DNA from: Rhodococcus pseudokoreensis
GTDB taxonomy: Bacteria; Actinomycetota; Actinomycetes; Mycobacteriales; Mycobacteriaceae
Direction of reading: 5' to 3'
Assembly (NCBI RefSeq): GCF_017068395.1
Contig: NZ_CP070619.1
Location: 3,782,001 to 3,846,000, forward strand
Length of the DNA: 64,000 nt
Below are positions 56,794 through 64,000 of the stretch, piece after piece (position 1 is the first letter of the stretch; every line of letters begins with the position of its first letter). The notes beneath the pieces are model-generated. The model worked only from the letters and a program-made list of their open reading frames with translations, did no database searches and had not been told where the DNA came from. A program made the position numbers and the translations under genes.

Positions 56794-58590
56794 GTGACTG
56801 AGATACTCACCCCGGTCGAGACGACTCGGCCCGCCGAGAGCACCAGCACCACCGCTCGCCCCGTCCGCTCGCGTTTCCGGCCGCACCCGGCCGATGTCGC
56901 AGTGGTCGTCTTCTACGTCGGCTTGGCCGCATTCGTGTTGGCCCGCCAGTGGAAACACCTCGGGACCGGCTATCTGGTGCGCAGCGGCCAGGACCAGACC
57001 ATGTGGGAGTGGTTCTTCGCGGTCGCCGCACGTTCGCTGGTCCATCTGGAGAACCCGCTGTCCAGCGACCTGCAGAACTACCCGCTGGGCGTCAACCTCA
57101 TGGGCAACACGGCGATGTTCGGCATCAGCATTCCGCTGGCGCCCGTCACGCTGTTGTTCGGACCAAACGTCACCTTCACTCTGGCACTCACACTTGGCCT
57201 GTCGGGCACGGCAATTGCCTGGTATTGGGTCTTCTCACGGCACGTCGTGTCCTCGCGTCTCGCGGCGGCCGTCGGCGGCGGCCTGTGCGGTTTCGCCCCC
57301 GCCCTGATCTCGCACACCAACGGGCATCCCAACTTCGTCGCCCTATTCCTGCTGCCCTTCATCGCGCTGGCCGTGATCAGGCTGGGCAGCGGCGCGCGAC
57401 CCGTGCGCGACGGCATCGTGCTGGGCCTGCTGATCGCCTACCAGATCTTCCTCGGCGAGGAACCGCTGCTGATCTACGCGCTGGCGTTCACGGTCTTCGG
57501 AGTCGCCTACGCGGCTTCCCGCCCGCGGACCGCATACGCGGCAGTCAGGCACAGCATCAAGGGTTTTGCGATCGCGGGCGGCGTCGCGCTGGCCATCGCC
57601 GCCGTTCCCCTGTGGTGGCAGTTCTTCGGACCCGACAGCTACCGGGCGATCGAACACGGCCCGGTGGGCAACGACACCGAATCGTTCACCAGCTTCCCGA
57701 CGTCCTCCCTGGCCGGCGAGCCCGGGTCCGCCGAGTTCAGCATGAACGCGACCGAGGAGAACGCGTATTTCGGCTGGCCCCTGCTGATTCTCCTCGGCCT
57801 GTCCGCCCTGTGGCTGTGGCGGATGCCGCTCGCGCGCGCCGCGGGCGCGACGGTCGCCGTGATGGGTGTCCTGTCGCTCGGGACGTCGCTGACGATCGGC
57901 GGCTGGGACACCGGAATTCCCTTGCCGTGGAAGCTGATCTCACATCTGCCGCTCCTCGAGTCCGTCCTCGAATCGCGCTTCGCGATGGGCTGCCTGCCCG
58001 CCGCCGCCCTGCTGCTCGCGCTGGGCACCGACCGCGCTCTGGCGTCCGCCCGCGAGGGCCAGCGGACCACCACCCTGCTGTGGGTCGGGTGGCTCGCGGT
58101 GGCGCTGCTTCCGCTGGCGCCCACACCACTCGCCGTCGTGCAGCGTGACACCGCACCGAACTTCTTCGCCGACGGCACGTGGCGGGAGTACGTCACCGAC
58201 GGTTCCGTCGTCACGGTGCCGCTGCCCTCCCCGGAGAACGCCCGGATGCTGCGCTGGCAGACCGAGCAGGATCTCGCATTCCCCATCGCCGGTGGCTATT
58301 TCGTCGGACCGGCCGGCAGCGAGCAGCAGGGCAAGTACGGGCCCGACGACCGCCCGACCGCGTTGCTGCTCGCGTCCGCGCAGTCGTCCGGCCAGGTGCC
58401 GGCCATCGACGACGCGAAAAAGGCTCAGGCGCTGACCGACCTGAAGTTCTGGAACGCCGACGTCCTGGTCCTGCCGCACACCCAGAACGATCGCGTCCTG
58501 CGCGAGACGGTCCGGCAACTCGTCGGGGCGCCCGCGAAACCGGTCGACGGCGTGTGGGTGTGGGACGTCCGGTGGCTCCGCCACCCGTGA
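56794..58590 (+). CDS. Large multispanning membrane protein, GT-C-like
   Basis: A 598-residue integral membrane protein, about eleven helices, with a C-terminal soluble part (about 465-598). The first outer loop (YLVRSGQDQTMWEWFFAVAARSLVHLENPLSSDLQNYPLGVNLMG) carries an Asp like GT-C enzymes and resembles some uncharacterised actinobacterial glycosyltransferases. Not AftA, AftB or AftD by length and motifs, as far as I can judge. GTG 56794. Its TGA is inside the hairpin that precedes the emb genes. Confidence 0.65.
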   Translation: MTEILTPVETTRPAESTSTTARPVRSRFRPHPADVAVVVFYVGLAAFVLARQWKHLGTGYLVRSGQDQTMWEWFFAVAARSLVHLENPLSSDLQNYPLGVNLMGNTAMFGISIPLAPVTLLFGPNVTFTLALTLGLSGTAIAWYWVFSRHVVSSRLAAAVGGGLCGFAPALISHTNGHPNFVALFLLPFIALAVIRLGSGARPVRDGIVLGLLIAYQIFLGEEPLLIYALAFTVFGVAYAASRPRTAYAAVRHSIKGFAIAGGVALAIAAVPLWWQFFGPDSYRAIEHGPVGNDTESFTSFPTSSLAGEPGSAEFSMNATEENAYFGWPLLILLGLSALWLWRMPLARAAGATVAVMGVLSLGTSLTIGGWDTGIPLPWKLISHLPLLESVLESRFAMGCLPAAALLLALGTDRALASAREGQRTTTLLWVGWLAVALLPLAPTPLAVVQRDTAPNFFADGTWREYVTDGSVVTVPLPSPENARMLRWQTEQDLAFPIAGGYFVGPAGSEQQGKYGPDDRPTALLLASAQSSGQVPAIDDAKKAQALTDLKFWNADVLVLPHTQNDRVLRETVRQLVGAPAKPVDGVWVWDVRWLRHP

Positions 58591-58629
58591 GCACTTATTA
58601 ACCGCCGGACGTTAACAAGTACTCACGGG
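58584..58629 (+). terminator. Hairpin before emb genes, contains 40-nt repeat copy
   Basis: Arms CCCGTGAGCACTT (58584-58596) and AAGTACTCACGGG (58617-58629) with one mismatch, plus an inner TTAAC/GTTAA stem. The core 58587-58626 is the second copy of the element at 51330. The upstream gene's TGA (58588-58590) lies in the left arm. By position a terminator, only 16 bp before the emb start. Confidence 0.7.
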
Positions 58630-58645
58630 TGACTAACATCGTGCT

Positions 58646-61600
58646 GTGCCACAACCGCCGCTGCCCGACGTTCGGAGCATCCGCACTTCCCGGCTGATCG
58701 CGATCGTCACCGGCCTGATCGGTTTCGTTCTCGCGCTGGCCACCCCGTTTCTGCCGGTGAAGCAGGACGCGGCGACGATCGACTGGCCGCAGGGCGGCAC
58801 CCTCGCCAGCGTCGAGGCGCCACTCGTCTCGTACACGCCGCTGGCCATGCAGGTGAACGTGCCCTGCTCGGTGTTCACGCAACTCGGATCCGACGGCGGC
58901 ACCGTCGTCTCGACCCTCCCGAACCGGGCGCCCGATTTCGAGAAGAACGGCCTCGTCGTGAAGGCCGGCGCCGACGGCACGGTCGACGTCATCCTGCGCG
59001 GCAGGTCCCTGATCTCGGCGGGTGCGGCCGACCTGCAGGGTTGCACCGGACTCACCGTCACCTCCGACTATCAGCGGACGTCGGCCGAGGTCACGGGCAC
59101 CGCCGAACCGCTCGCCGGTTCCGTCGACGGCGACCAGCGACCGCAGATGGTCGGCCTGTTCACCGATCTGCAGGGCGCGGCTCCGACGGACCTGAGCGTG
59201 CACGTCGACCTCGACTCCCGGTTCTCGTCCAGCCCGACGCTGCTCAAACTGCTCGCGATGATCGTGTGCGTCCTCGCGACGCTGACGTCGCTGTACGCGT
59301 TGCACCGGGTGGACGGCATCGACGGCCGGCGCGCCCGACGTTTCCTGCCTGCGCACTGGTGGAAGTTCACCGGTGTCGACGCCGTCGTGATCGGGACGCT
59401 GCTGCTGTGGCACGTGGTCGGCGCGAACACGTCCGACGACGGCTACCTCCTGGGCATGGCGCGGGTGTCGGAGCATTCCGGCTACATGGCCAACTACTTC
59501 CGCTGGTTCGGCGTCCCCGAGGCGCCGTTCGGCTGGTCGTACGAACTGCTCGCGGCGCTGGCGAAGGTGAGCACGGCGAGCATGTGGATGCGACTGCCGA
59601 CGCTGCTCGCGGCGCTGCTCTGCTGGATGGTGATCAGCCGGGAGGTCATTCCCCGCCTCGGTGTGGCCGTGCGCCGCAACAGGACTGCCCTGTGGACCGG
59701 TGGCCTGGTCTTCCTGGCGTTCTGGTTGCCGTACGACAACGGGTTGCGTCCCGAACCGGTCATCGCGCTCGGCGCCCTCCTCACGTGGTGTTCGATCGAG
59801 CGGGCCATCGCCACCGGACGACTGCTTCCCGGTGCCGTCGCCGTGCTGATCGCCGCGTTCTCGCTCGCCGCCGGACCGTCCGGGCTGATCTGTATCGCGG
59901 CCCTGATCGCGGGTGCGCGGCCGATCCTGCAGATCATCATCGCGCGTGGTCACCGGGTGGGATTCGCGTCCCAGATCCTGCCGATCCTCGCCGCGGGAAC
60001 CGTCGTGATGGTGGCCGTCTTCGCGGATCAGACACTCGCGACGGTGCTCGAGTCGACGCGCGTCCGCACCGCACTCGGCCCCAACGTGGCCTGGTTCGAC
60101 GAGCGGTTGCGCTGGGATTCGCTGATGGGGATCTCCCCGGACGGCTCGCTGGCCCGCCGTTTCGGTGTGTTCGTGATGCTGCTGTGCGTCGTGGTCTGCG
60201 TGATGCTGATCCTGCGCAAGGGGAAGGTGCCCGGGACCGCGATCGGACCGTCGCGCCGCATCCTCGGCATCGTGTTCGCTTCGCTGCTGCTGATGATGTT
60301 CACGCCCACCAAATGGACCCACCACTTCGGGGTGTACGCGGGGCTCGCGGGCTCGGTCGCGGTGCTCGCCGCGGTCGGGGTAGGGGCGGCGAGTATCCGC
60401 TCCAAACGCAACCGCACGCTGTTCGCCGCAGGTGTCCTGTTCATCCTCGCCGTCGCGTTCACCAGTTCCAACGGCTGGTGGTACGTCTCCAGCTACGGCG
60501 TGCCGTGGTGGGACAAGCCGCCGATGATCGCGGGCAAGGGCTTCTCCACGCTGTTCCTCGGACTTACGGTCCTCACGCTGCTCCTCGCCGCCTGGTACCA
60601 CGTTCGCGAGCCGTACGAGGCGGGCAAGAAGCCCAACGGGAAGCGCGCCCGGATGCTCGCGCCGTCGCCGCTGACCGTCGCGGCCGGTGCCGTCGTCCTG
60701 TTCGAGGTGCTGTCGCTGCTGAAGGGCGCGGTCACGCAGTACCCCGGGTACTCCATCGCGAAGGCCAACATCGAATCGGTCACTGGCGGCACGTGTGCGC
60801 TCGCCGACGAGGTCCTCGTCGAAACCGACCCGACCGCCGCGCTGCTGCAGCCGCTCACCCCGGTCACCGACCAGAGCGGTGCGGGCGCGTTCGGCGCGAC
60901 GTCCGCGGAGGGCTTCACCCCCAACGGCATCGCCGACGACCTCACCGCCGACTCCGAAAAGATCGCCACCGGCGGCGCCAACACCGTCGACACCGAAACC
61001 GACGAGACGACCACCGGCACCAGTTCCGGCACCGGCGGCGGCACCGAGGCCACCGCCGGAGTCAACGGCAGCACCGTGACGCTGCCGTTCGGCCTGGACC
61101 CCGCCCGGACACCCGTCCTCGGTAGCTACCAGCAGGGCGGGGAGCAGAAACCCGCCTCCCTCACCACCGGCTGGTACGGGTTGCCCGGCCGCAGCGACGA
61201 CGCACCGATCCTCACCGTCTCGGCGGCCGGACGCATCCGGTCGGTCGACGCGGACGGCGTCGTCACCCCCGGTCAGAGTCTGAAGGTCGAGTACGGGGTG
61301 ACCGGCCCGGACGGGTCCGTCACCGCGCTCGGCACCGTCGACCCGATCGACATCGGACCGTCGCCGTCGTGGCGCAACCTGCGGGTGCCGCTCGATCAGC
61401 TCCCCGCCGAGGCCAACACGGTCCGGCTGGTTGCGGACGACCCGGACACCGACCCCGGCCAGTGGCTGGCGGTCACCCCGCCGCGGGTGCCGAAGATGCA
61501 GACGCTGCAGACCGTCGTCGGGTCCAGCGACCCCGTGCTCCTCGACTGGGCCGTCGGGCTCGCGTTCCCCTGCCAGCGCCCGTTCGACCACCGGTACGGG

Positions 61601-61879
61601 GTCGCCGAGGTCCCGCAGTGGCGTGTCCTGCCCGACCGCATCGGCGCGGAGTCCACGAATGCCTGGCAGGACAAGTTCGGCGGCGGACCGCTCGGCTGGA
61701 CCGACCAGTTGCTGTCGGCGAGCACCCTGGCGACCTACCTGTCGAACGACTGGGACCGCGACTGGGGTTCGCTCGAGCGGTACACGCCGCTGGACGAGTC
61801 GGCGACGCCCGCCCAGGTCGAATCCGAACAGGTGACCAGGTCGGGCACGTGGTCGGCCGGACCGGTGCGCTACTACTAG
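58646..61879 (+). CDS. embC: Emb arabinosyltransferase (EmbC-position)
   Basis: A 1077-residue Emb protein, extending arabinan on galactan (and lipoarabinomannan for EmbC) from decaprenyl-phospho-arabinose. One N-terminal helix, a soluble loop (residues about 40-200), then the GT-C membrane domain with catalytic-type Asp264/Asp265 in NTSDDGYLLGMAR; the M306-equivalent of the ethambutol region is Met. The WTHHFGVYAGLAG motif follows. The C-terminal carbohydrate-binding domain (about 720-1077) has a Thr-rich insert (TDETTTGTSSGTGGGTE). EmbC versus EmbA/B is by position after AftA only. GTG 58646. Confidence 0.9.
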   Translation: MPQPPLPDVRSIRTSRLIAIVTGLIGFVLALATPFLPVKQDAATIDWPQGGTLASVEAPLVSYTPLAMQVNVPCSVFTQLGSDGGTVVSTLPNRAPDFEKNGLVVKAGADGTVDVILRGRSLISAGAADLQGCTGLTVTSDYQRTSAEVTGTAEPLAGSVDGDQRPQMVGLFTDLQGAAPTDLSVHVDLDSRFSSSPTLLKLLAMIVCVLATLTSLYALHRVDGIDGRRARRFLPAHWWKFTGVDAVVIGTLLLWHVVGANTSDDGYLLGMARVSEHSGYMANYFRWFGVPEAPFGWSYELLAALAKVSTASMWMRLPTLLAALLCWMVISREVIPRLGVAVRRNRTALWTGGLVFLAFWLPYDNGLRPEPVIALGALLTWCSIERAIATGRLLPGAVAVLIAAFSLAAGPSGLICIAALIAGARPILQIIIARGHRVGFASQILPILAAGTVVMVAVFADQTLATVLESTRVRTALGPNVAWFDERLRWDSLMGISPDGSLARRFGVFVMLLCVVVCVMLILRKGKVPGTAIGPSRRILGIVFASLLLMMFTPTKWTHHFGVYAGLAGSVAVLAAVGVGAASIRSKRNRTLFAAGVLFILAVAFTSSNGWWYVSSYGVPWWDKPPMIAGKGFSTLFLGLTVLTLLLAAWYHVREPYEAGKKPNGKRARMLAPSPLTVAAGAVVLFEVLSLLKGAVTQYPGYSIAKANIESVTGGTCALADEVLVETDPTAALLQPLTPVTDQSGAGAFGATSAEGFTPNGIADDLTADSEKIATGGANTVDTETDETTTGTSSGTGGGTEATAGVNGSTVTLPFGLDPARTPVLGSYQQGGEQKPASLTTGWYGLPGRSDDAPILTVSAAGRIRSVDADGVVTPGQSLKVEYGVTGPDGSVTALGTVDPIDIGPSPSWRNLRVPLDQLPAEANTVRLVADDPDTDPGQWLAVTPPRVPKMQTLQTVVGSSDPVLLDWAVGLAFPCQRPFDHRYGVAEVPQWRVLPDRIGAESTNAWQDKFGGGPLGWTDQLLSASTLATYLSNDWDRDWGSLERYTPLDESATPAQVESEQVTRSGTWSAGPVRYY

Positions 61880-61908
61880 AAGCGCCCTACCCTCTGGTAG
61901 GCGGCAAT

Positions 61909-64000
61909 ATGCCTCCTCAGGTTCCTGACATACCATCGACAACCGTGCCCGATGCTCTGACAACTACCGTCTCCGATCCCGAAGCCTCTTCGCCGCCTGC
62001 TCGCCAGGACCGGCGGAGTGAGTACCGGACCGCTCGTCTGATCGCCATCGTCACCGGCCTCATCGGGTTCGTGCTGGCAGTGGCCACGCCGTTCATGCCG
62101 GTGCAGCAGACGACCGCAGCGGTGAACTGGCCGGAGAACGGCGTCGTCGGCGACCTCGAGGCACCGCTGGTGTCGCAGGTCCCGATCGACCTGGCGGCGA
62201 CGATCCCGTGTTCGGCGGTGGCCGGGCTGCCCGCGCAGGGCGGGATCCTGCTGGCCACGGCGCCCGCGCAGGGCGAGGGTGCAGCGCTGAACGCGATGTT
62301 CGTGCGGGTGTCGGACAAGTCCGTGGACGTGCTCGACCGCAACGTCACCATCGCGACGGCGCCGCGCGCGCAGGTGCAGTCGGCCGCCTGCAGCGAGATC
62401 CGCATCACATCGAACATCGACGCGACGTCCGCCGAGTTCGGGGGCCTGACGACCCCGACCGGCGACCCGATCGCCGGTTCCCTCACCGGCGACCTCCGTC
62501 CCCAGGTGGTGGGCGTGTTCAGCGACCTCCGCGACGGGGCGGCGCCTGCCGGTCTGTCGTTCACGATGAACGTGGACTCCCGGTTCTCGTCGAGCCCCAC
62601 GCTGATCAAGCTGGTCGCGATGATCGTGGCCCTCCTCGCCACGGCGATCGCCCTGGTCGCCCTCGGCCGCCTCGACGGCACGGACGGGCGTGGGCACCGC
62701 AACTTCCTGCCGTCGCACTGGTGGAAGTTCACCGGCCTCGACACGATCGTCGTGGGCACGCTGGTGCTGTGGCACTTCATCGGCGCGAACACGTCCGACG
62801 ACGGCTACCTGCTCACCATGGCCCGGGTCTCCGACCACGCCGGCTACATGGCCAACTACTTCCGCTGGTTCGGTGTCCCCGAGGCGCCGTTCGGCTGGTA
62901 TTACGACGTCCTCGCGGCGATGGCCAAGATCTCGACGGCCAGCCCGTTCATGCGACTGCCCGCCCTCATCGCCGGGATCCTGTGCTGGATGGTGATCAGC
63001 CGGGAGGTCGCTCCGCGCCTCGGCCGGTCGGTCCGGCGCAACAAGGTGGCGCTGTGGACCGGCGGACTCGTGTTCCTCGCGTTCTGGCTGCCCTACAACA
63101 ACGGTCTGCGGCCCGAGCCCATCGTTGCGCTCGGCGCCCTGCTCACGTGGTGCTCCATCGAGCGTTCCATCGCGACCGGACGTCTCCTCCCCGCGGCCGT
63201 CGCCGTCCTGATCGGCGCATTCACTCTCGCGGCCGCTCCGACGGGTCTGATGTGTGTGGCCGCACTGCTCGCCGGCGCCCGTCCGCTCGTCCGGATCATC
63301 GTCAAACGTCACCGCCAGGTGGGGACTCTGCCGCTGCTCGCGCCGATCGCGGCGGCGGGCACGATCGTCCTCGTGGTCGTGTTCGCCGACCAGACCGTGG
63401 CCGCGGTGATGGAGGCCACCCGGGTCCGTACCCTGATCGGCCCGAACCTCGAGTGGTACAAGGACTTCCTGCGCTACTACTACCTGTTCGTCCCGACCGT
63501 CGACGGTTCCGTGGCCCGCCGCTTCGCGTTCCTGACGATGATCCTGTGTCTGCTGACGACGCTGTTCATCCTGTTGCGCCGCAAGCGGATTCCGGGTGCC
63601 GCCACCGGACCGTCGTGGCGCCTGCTCGGTGTCGTGTTCGGCACGATCTTCTTCATGATGTTCAACCCCACCAAGTGGACCCACCACTTCGGGGCGTACG
63701 CGGGCATCGCCGGTTCGCTGGCCGCACTCACCGCCGTCGCGGTGTCGGCGTCCGCGCTGCGCTCGCGCCGCAACCGGACGATCTTCCTGGCCGGACTGCT
63801 GCTCATGCTGGCGTTGACGTTCGCGGGCATCAACGGTTACTGGTACGTCTCGAGCTACGGCGTGCCGTGGTTCGACAAGACCGTCTCCATCGGCGGCCGC
63901 CAGTCCAACACGTTCTTCCTCGTCCTGTTCGGGCTGGCCGTCGCCCTGGCCGCCTGGCAGTACCTGCGTGAGGGATTCGCCGCACCACCTGTCCGCGCGA
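61909..64000 (+). CDS. Second Emb arabinosyltransferase, 5' part only
   Basis: An open frame of 697 codons running off the window end. It is 29 bp after the first emb gene, with a small hairpin (CCTACC/GGTAGG, 61886-61901) between. It starts MPPQVPDIPSTTVPD. The same layout as the first Emb: membrane helix, soluble loop, GT-C domain with Asp297/Asp298 in NTSDDGYLLTMAR (Thr where the first has Gly before the ethambutol-linked Met) and WTHHFGAYAGIAG. The C-terminal domain is outside the window. Could be EmbA or EmbB; a tandem duplication by the close resemblance. Confidence 0.92.
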   Translation, partial: MPPQVPDIPSTTVPDALTTTVSDPEASSPPARQDRRSEYRTARLIAIVTGLIGFVLAVATPFMPVQQTTAAVNWPENGVVGDLEAPLVSQVPIDLAATIPCSAVAGLPAQGGILLATAPAQGEGAALNAMFVRVSDKSVDVLDRNVTIATAPRAQVQSAACSEIRITSNIDATSAEFGGLTTPTGDPIAGSLTGDLRPQVVGVFSDLRDGAAPAGLSFTMNVDSRFSSSPTLIKLVAMIVALLATAIALVALGRLDGTDGRGHRNFLPSHWWKFTGLDTIVVGTLVLWHFIGANTSDDGYLLTMARVSDHAGYMANYFRWFGVPEAPFGWYYDVLAAMAKISTASPFMRLPALIAGILCWMVISREVAPRLGRSVRRNKVALWTGGLVFLAFWLPYNNGLRPEPIVALGALLTWCSIERSIATGRLLPAAVAVLIGAFTLAAAPTGLMCVAALLAGARPLVRIIVKRHRQVGTLPLLAPIAAAGTIVLVVVFADQTVAAVMEATRVRTLIGPNLEWYKDFLRYYYLFVPTVDGSVARRFAFLTMILCLLTTLFILLRRKRIPGAATGPSWRLLGVVFGTIFFMMFNPTKWTHHFGAYAGIAGSLAALTAVAVSASALRSRRNRTIFLAGLLLMLALTFAGINGYWYVSSYGVPWFDKTVSIGGRQSNTFFLVLFGLAVALAAWQYLREGFAAPPVRA

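Noticed and set aside
58598..61963. 1121-codon minus-strand open frame opposite the first emb gene
   Set aside because: His/Arg/Gln/Asp-rich antisense translation with no domain; Emb on the plus strand is certain.

Overview
The window is high-GC actinobacterial DNA from a mycolic-acid bacterium, most likely Rhodococcus (opacus/jostii group). The genus is inferred from gene content and order: lipid-linked galactan export (wzm/wzt), galactofuranosyltransferases GlfT1 and GlfT2, Bpa, DprE1/DprE2, AftA, Emb arabinosyltransferases, an MspA-type porin and an Ag85-like mycolyltransferase. Much of it follows the Mycobacterium tuberculosis block around Rv3772-Rv3794, with rearrangements and insertions.

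Layout. 1-6.7 kb: end of a HisC-like aminotransferase, secreted 5'-nucleotidase, mycolyltransferase-like esterase, and an ArsR-led run of small stress or detoxification-type genes ending in a strong hairpin. 6.7-8.6 kb: a small island with a frameshifted gene remnant, a RES/Xre toxin-antitoxin pair and tRNA-Ser(UGA). 8.6-11.5 kb: MarR regulator, quinone oxidoreductase, and an aminotransferase-fold protein that has lost the PLP lysine. 11.6-24.5 kb: bpa, then the galactan block wzm-wzt-glfT1, an RsgA-like GTPase, a TylF-like methyltransferase, a GT-C protein, glfT2, a GT2 and a large YfhO-like membrane protein, then a secreted SGNH hydrolase. 24.5-26.2 kb: XRE-cupin regulator divergent from a thioredoxin-reductase-like flavoprotein.

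26.2-33.5 kb: nucleotide-sugar genes. A Gfo/Idh dehydrogenase and DegT aminotransferase (overlapping operon) diverge from an LpxA-like acyltransferase. This trio resembles GnnA/GnnB/LpxA of some Gram-negatives and is out of place in a bacterium without lipid A. A flippase-like membrane protein, a methyltransferase and rmlB/rmlA/rmlC (dTDP-L-rhamnose, needed for the arabinogalactan linker) follow. 33.6-47 kb: an enoyl-CoA hydratase and a complete L-rhamnose catabolic operon (ABC transporter, mutarotase, isomerase, a second isomerase-like gene, aldolase-dehydrogenase fusion, kinase) under a divergent LacI regulator with tandem operator-like sites. 47-50.7 kb: PPOX flavoprotein, HtrA-like protease, HSL-type esterase, PIN-domain protein. 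50.8-64 kb: arabinan block: GtrA, DprE1, DprE2, AftA, a small membrane protein, MspA-like porin, a large uncharacterised membrane protein and two Emb arabinosyltransferases, the second cut by the window end.

Together the genes make, export and polymerise the galactan and arabinan of the cell wall (dTDP-rhamnose, galactan, Wzm/Wzt export, DPA synthesis, AftA priming, Emb extension). Accessory glycosyltransferases and a possible acylated diamino-sugar pathway are inserted among them. Long hairpins, two of them near-identical 40-nt elements, punctuate the gene ends. No CRISPR array, rRNA or intact insertion sequence was seen.
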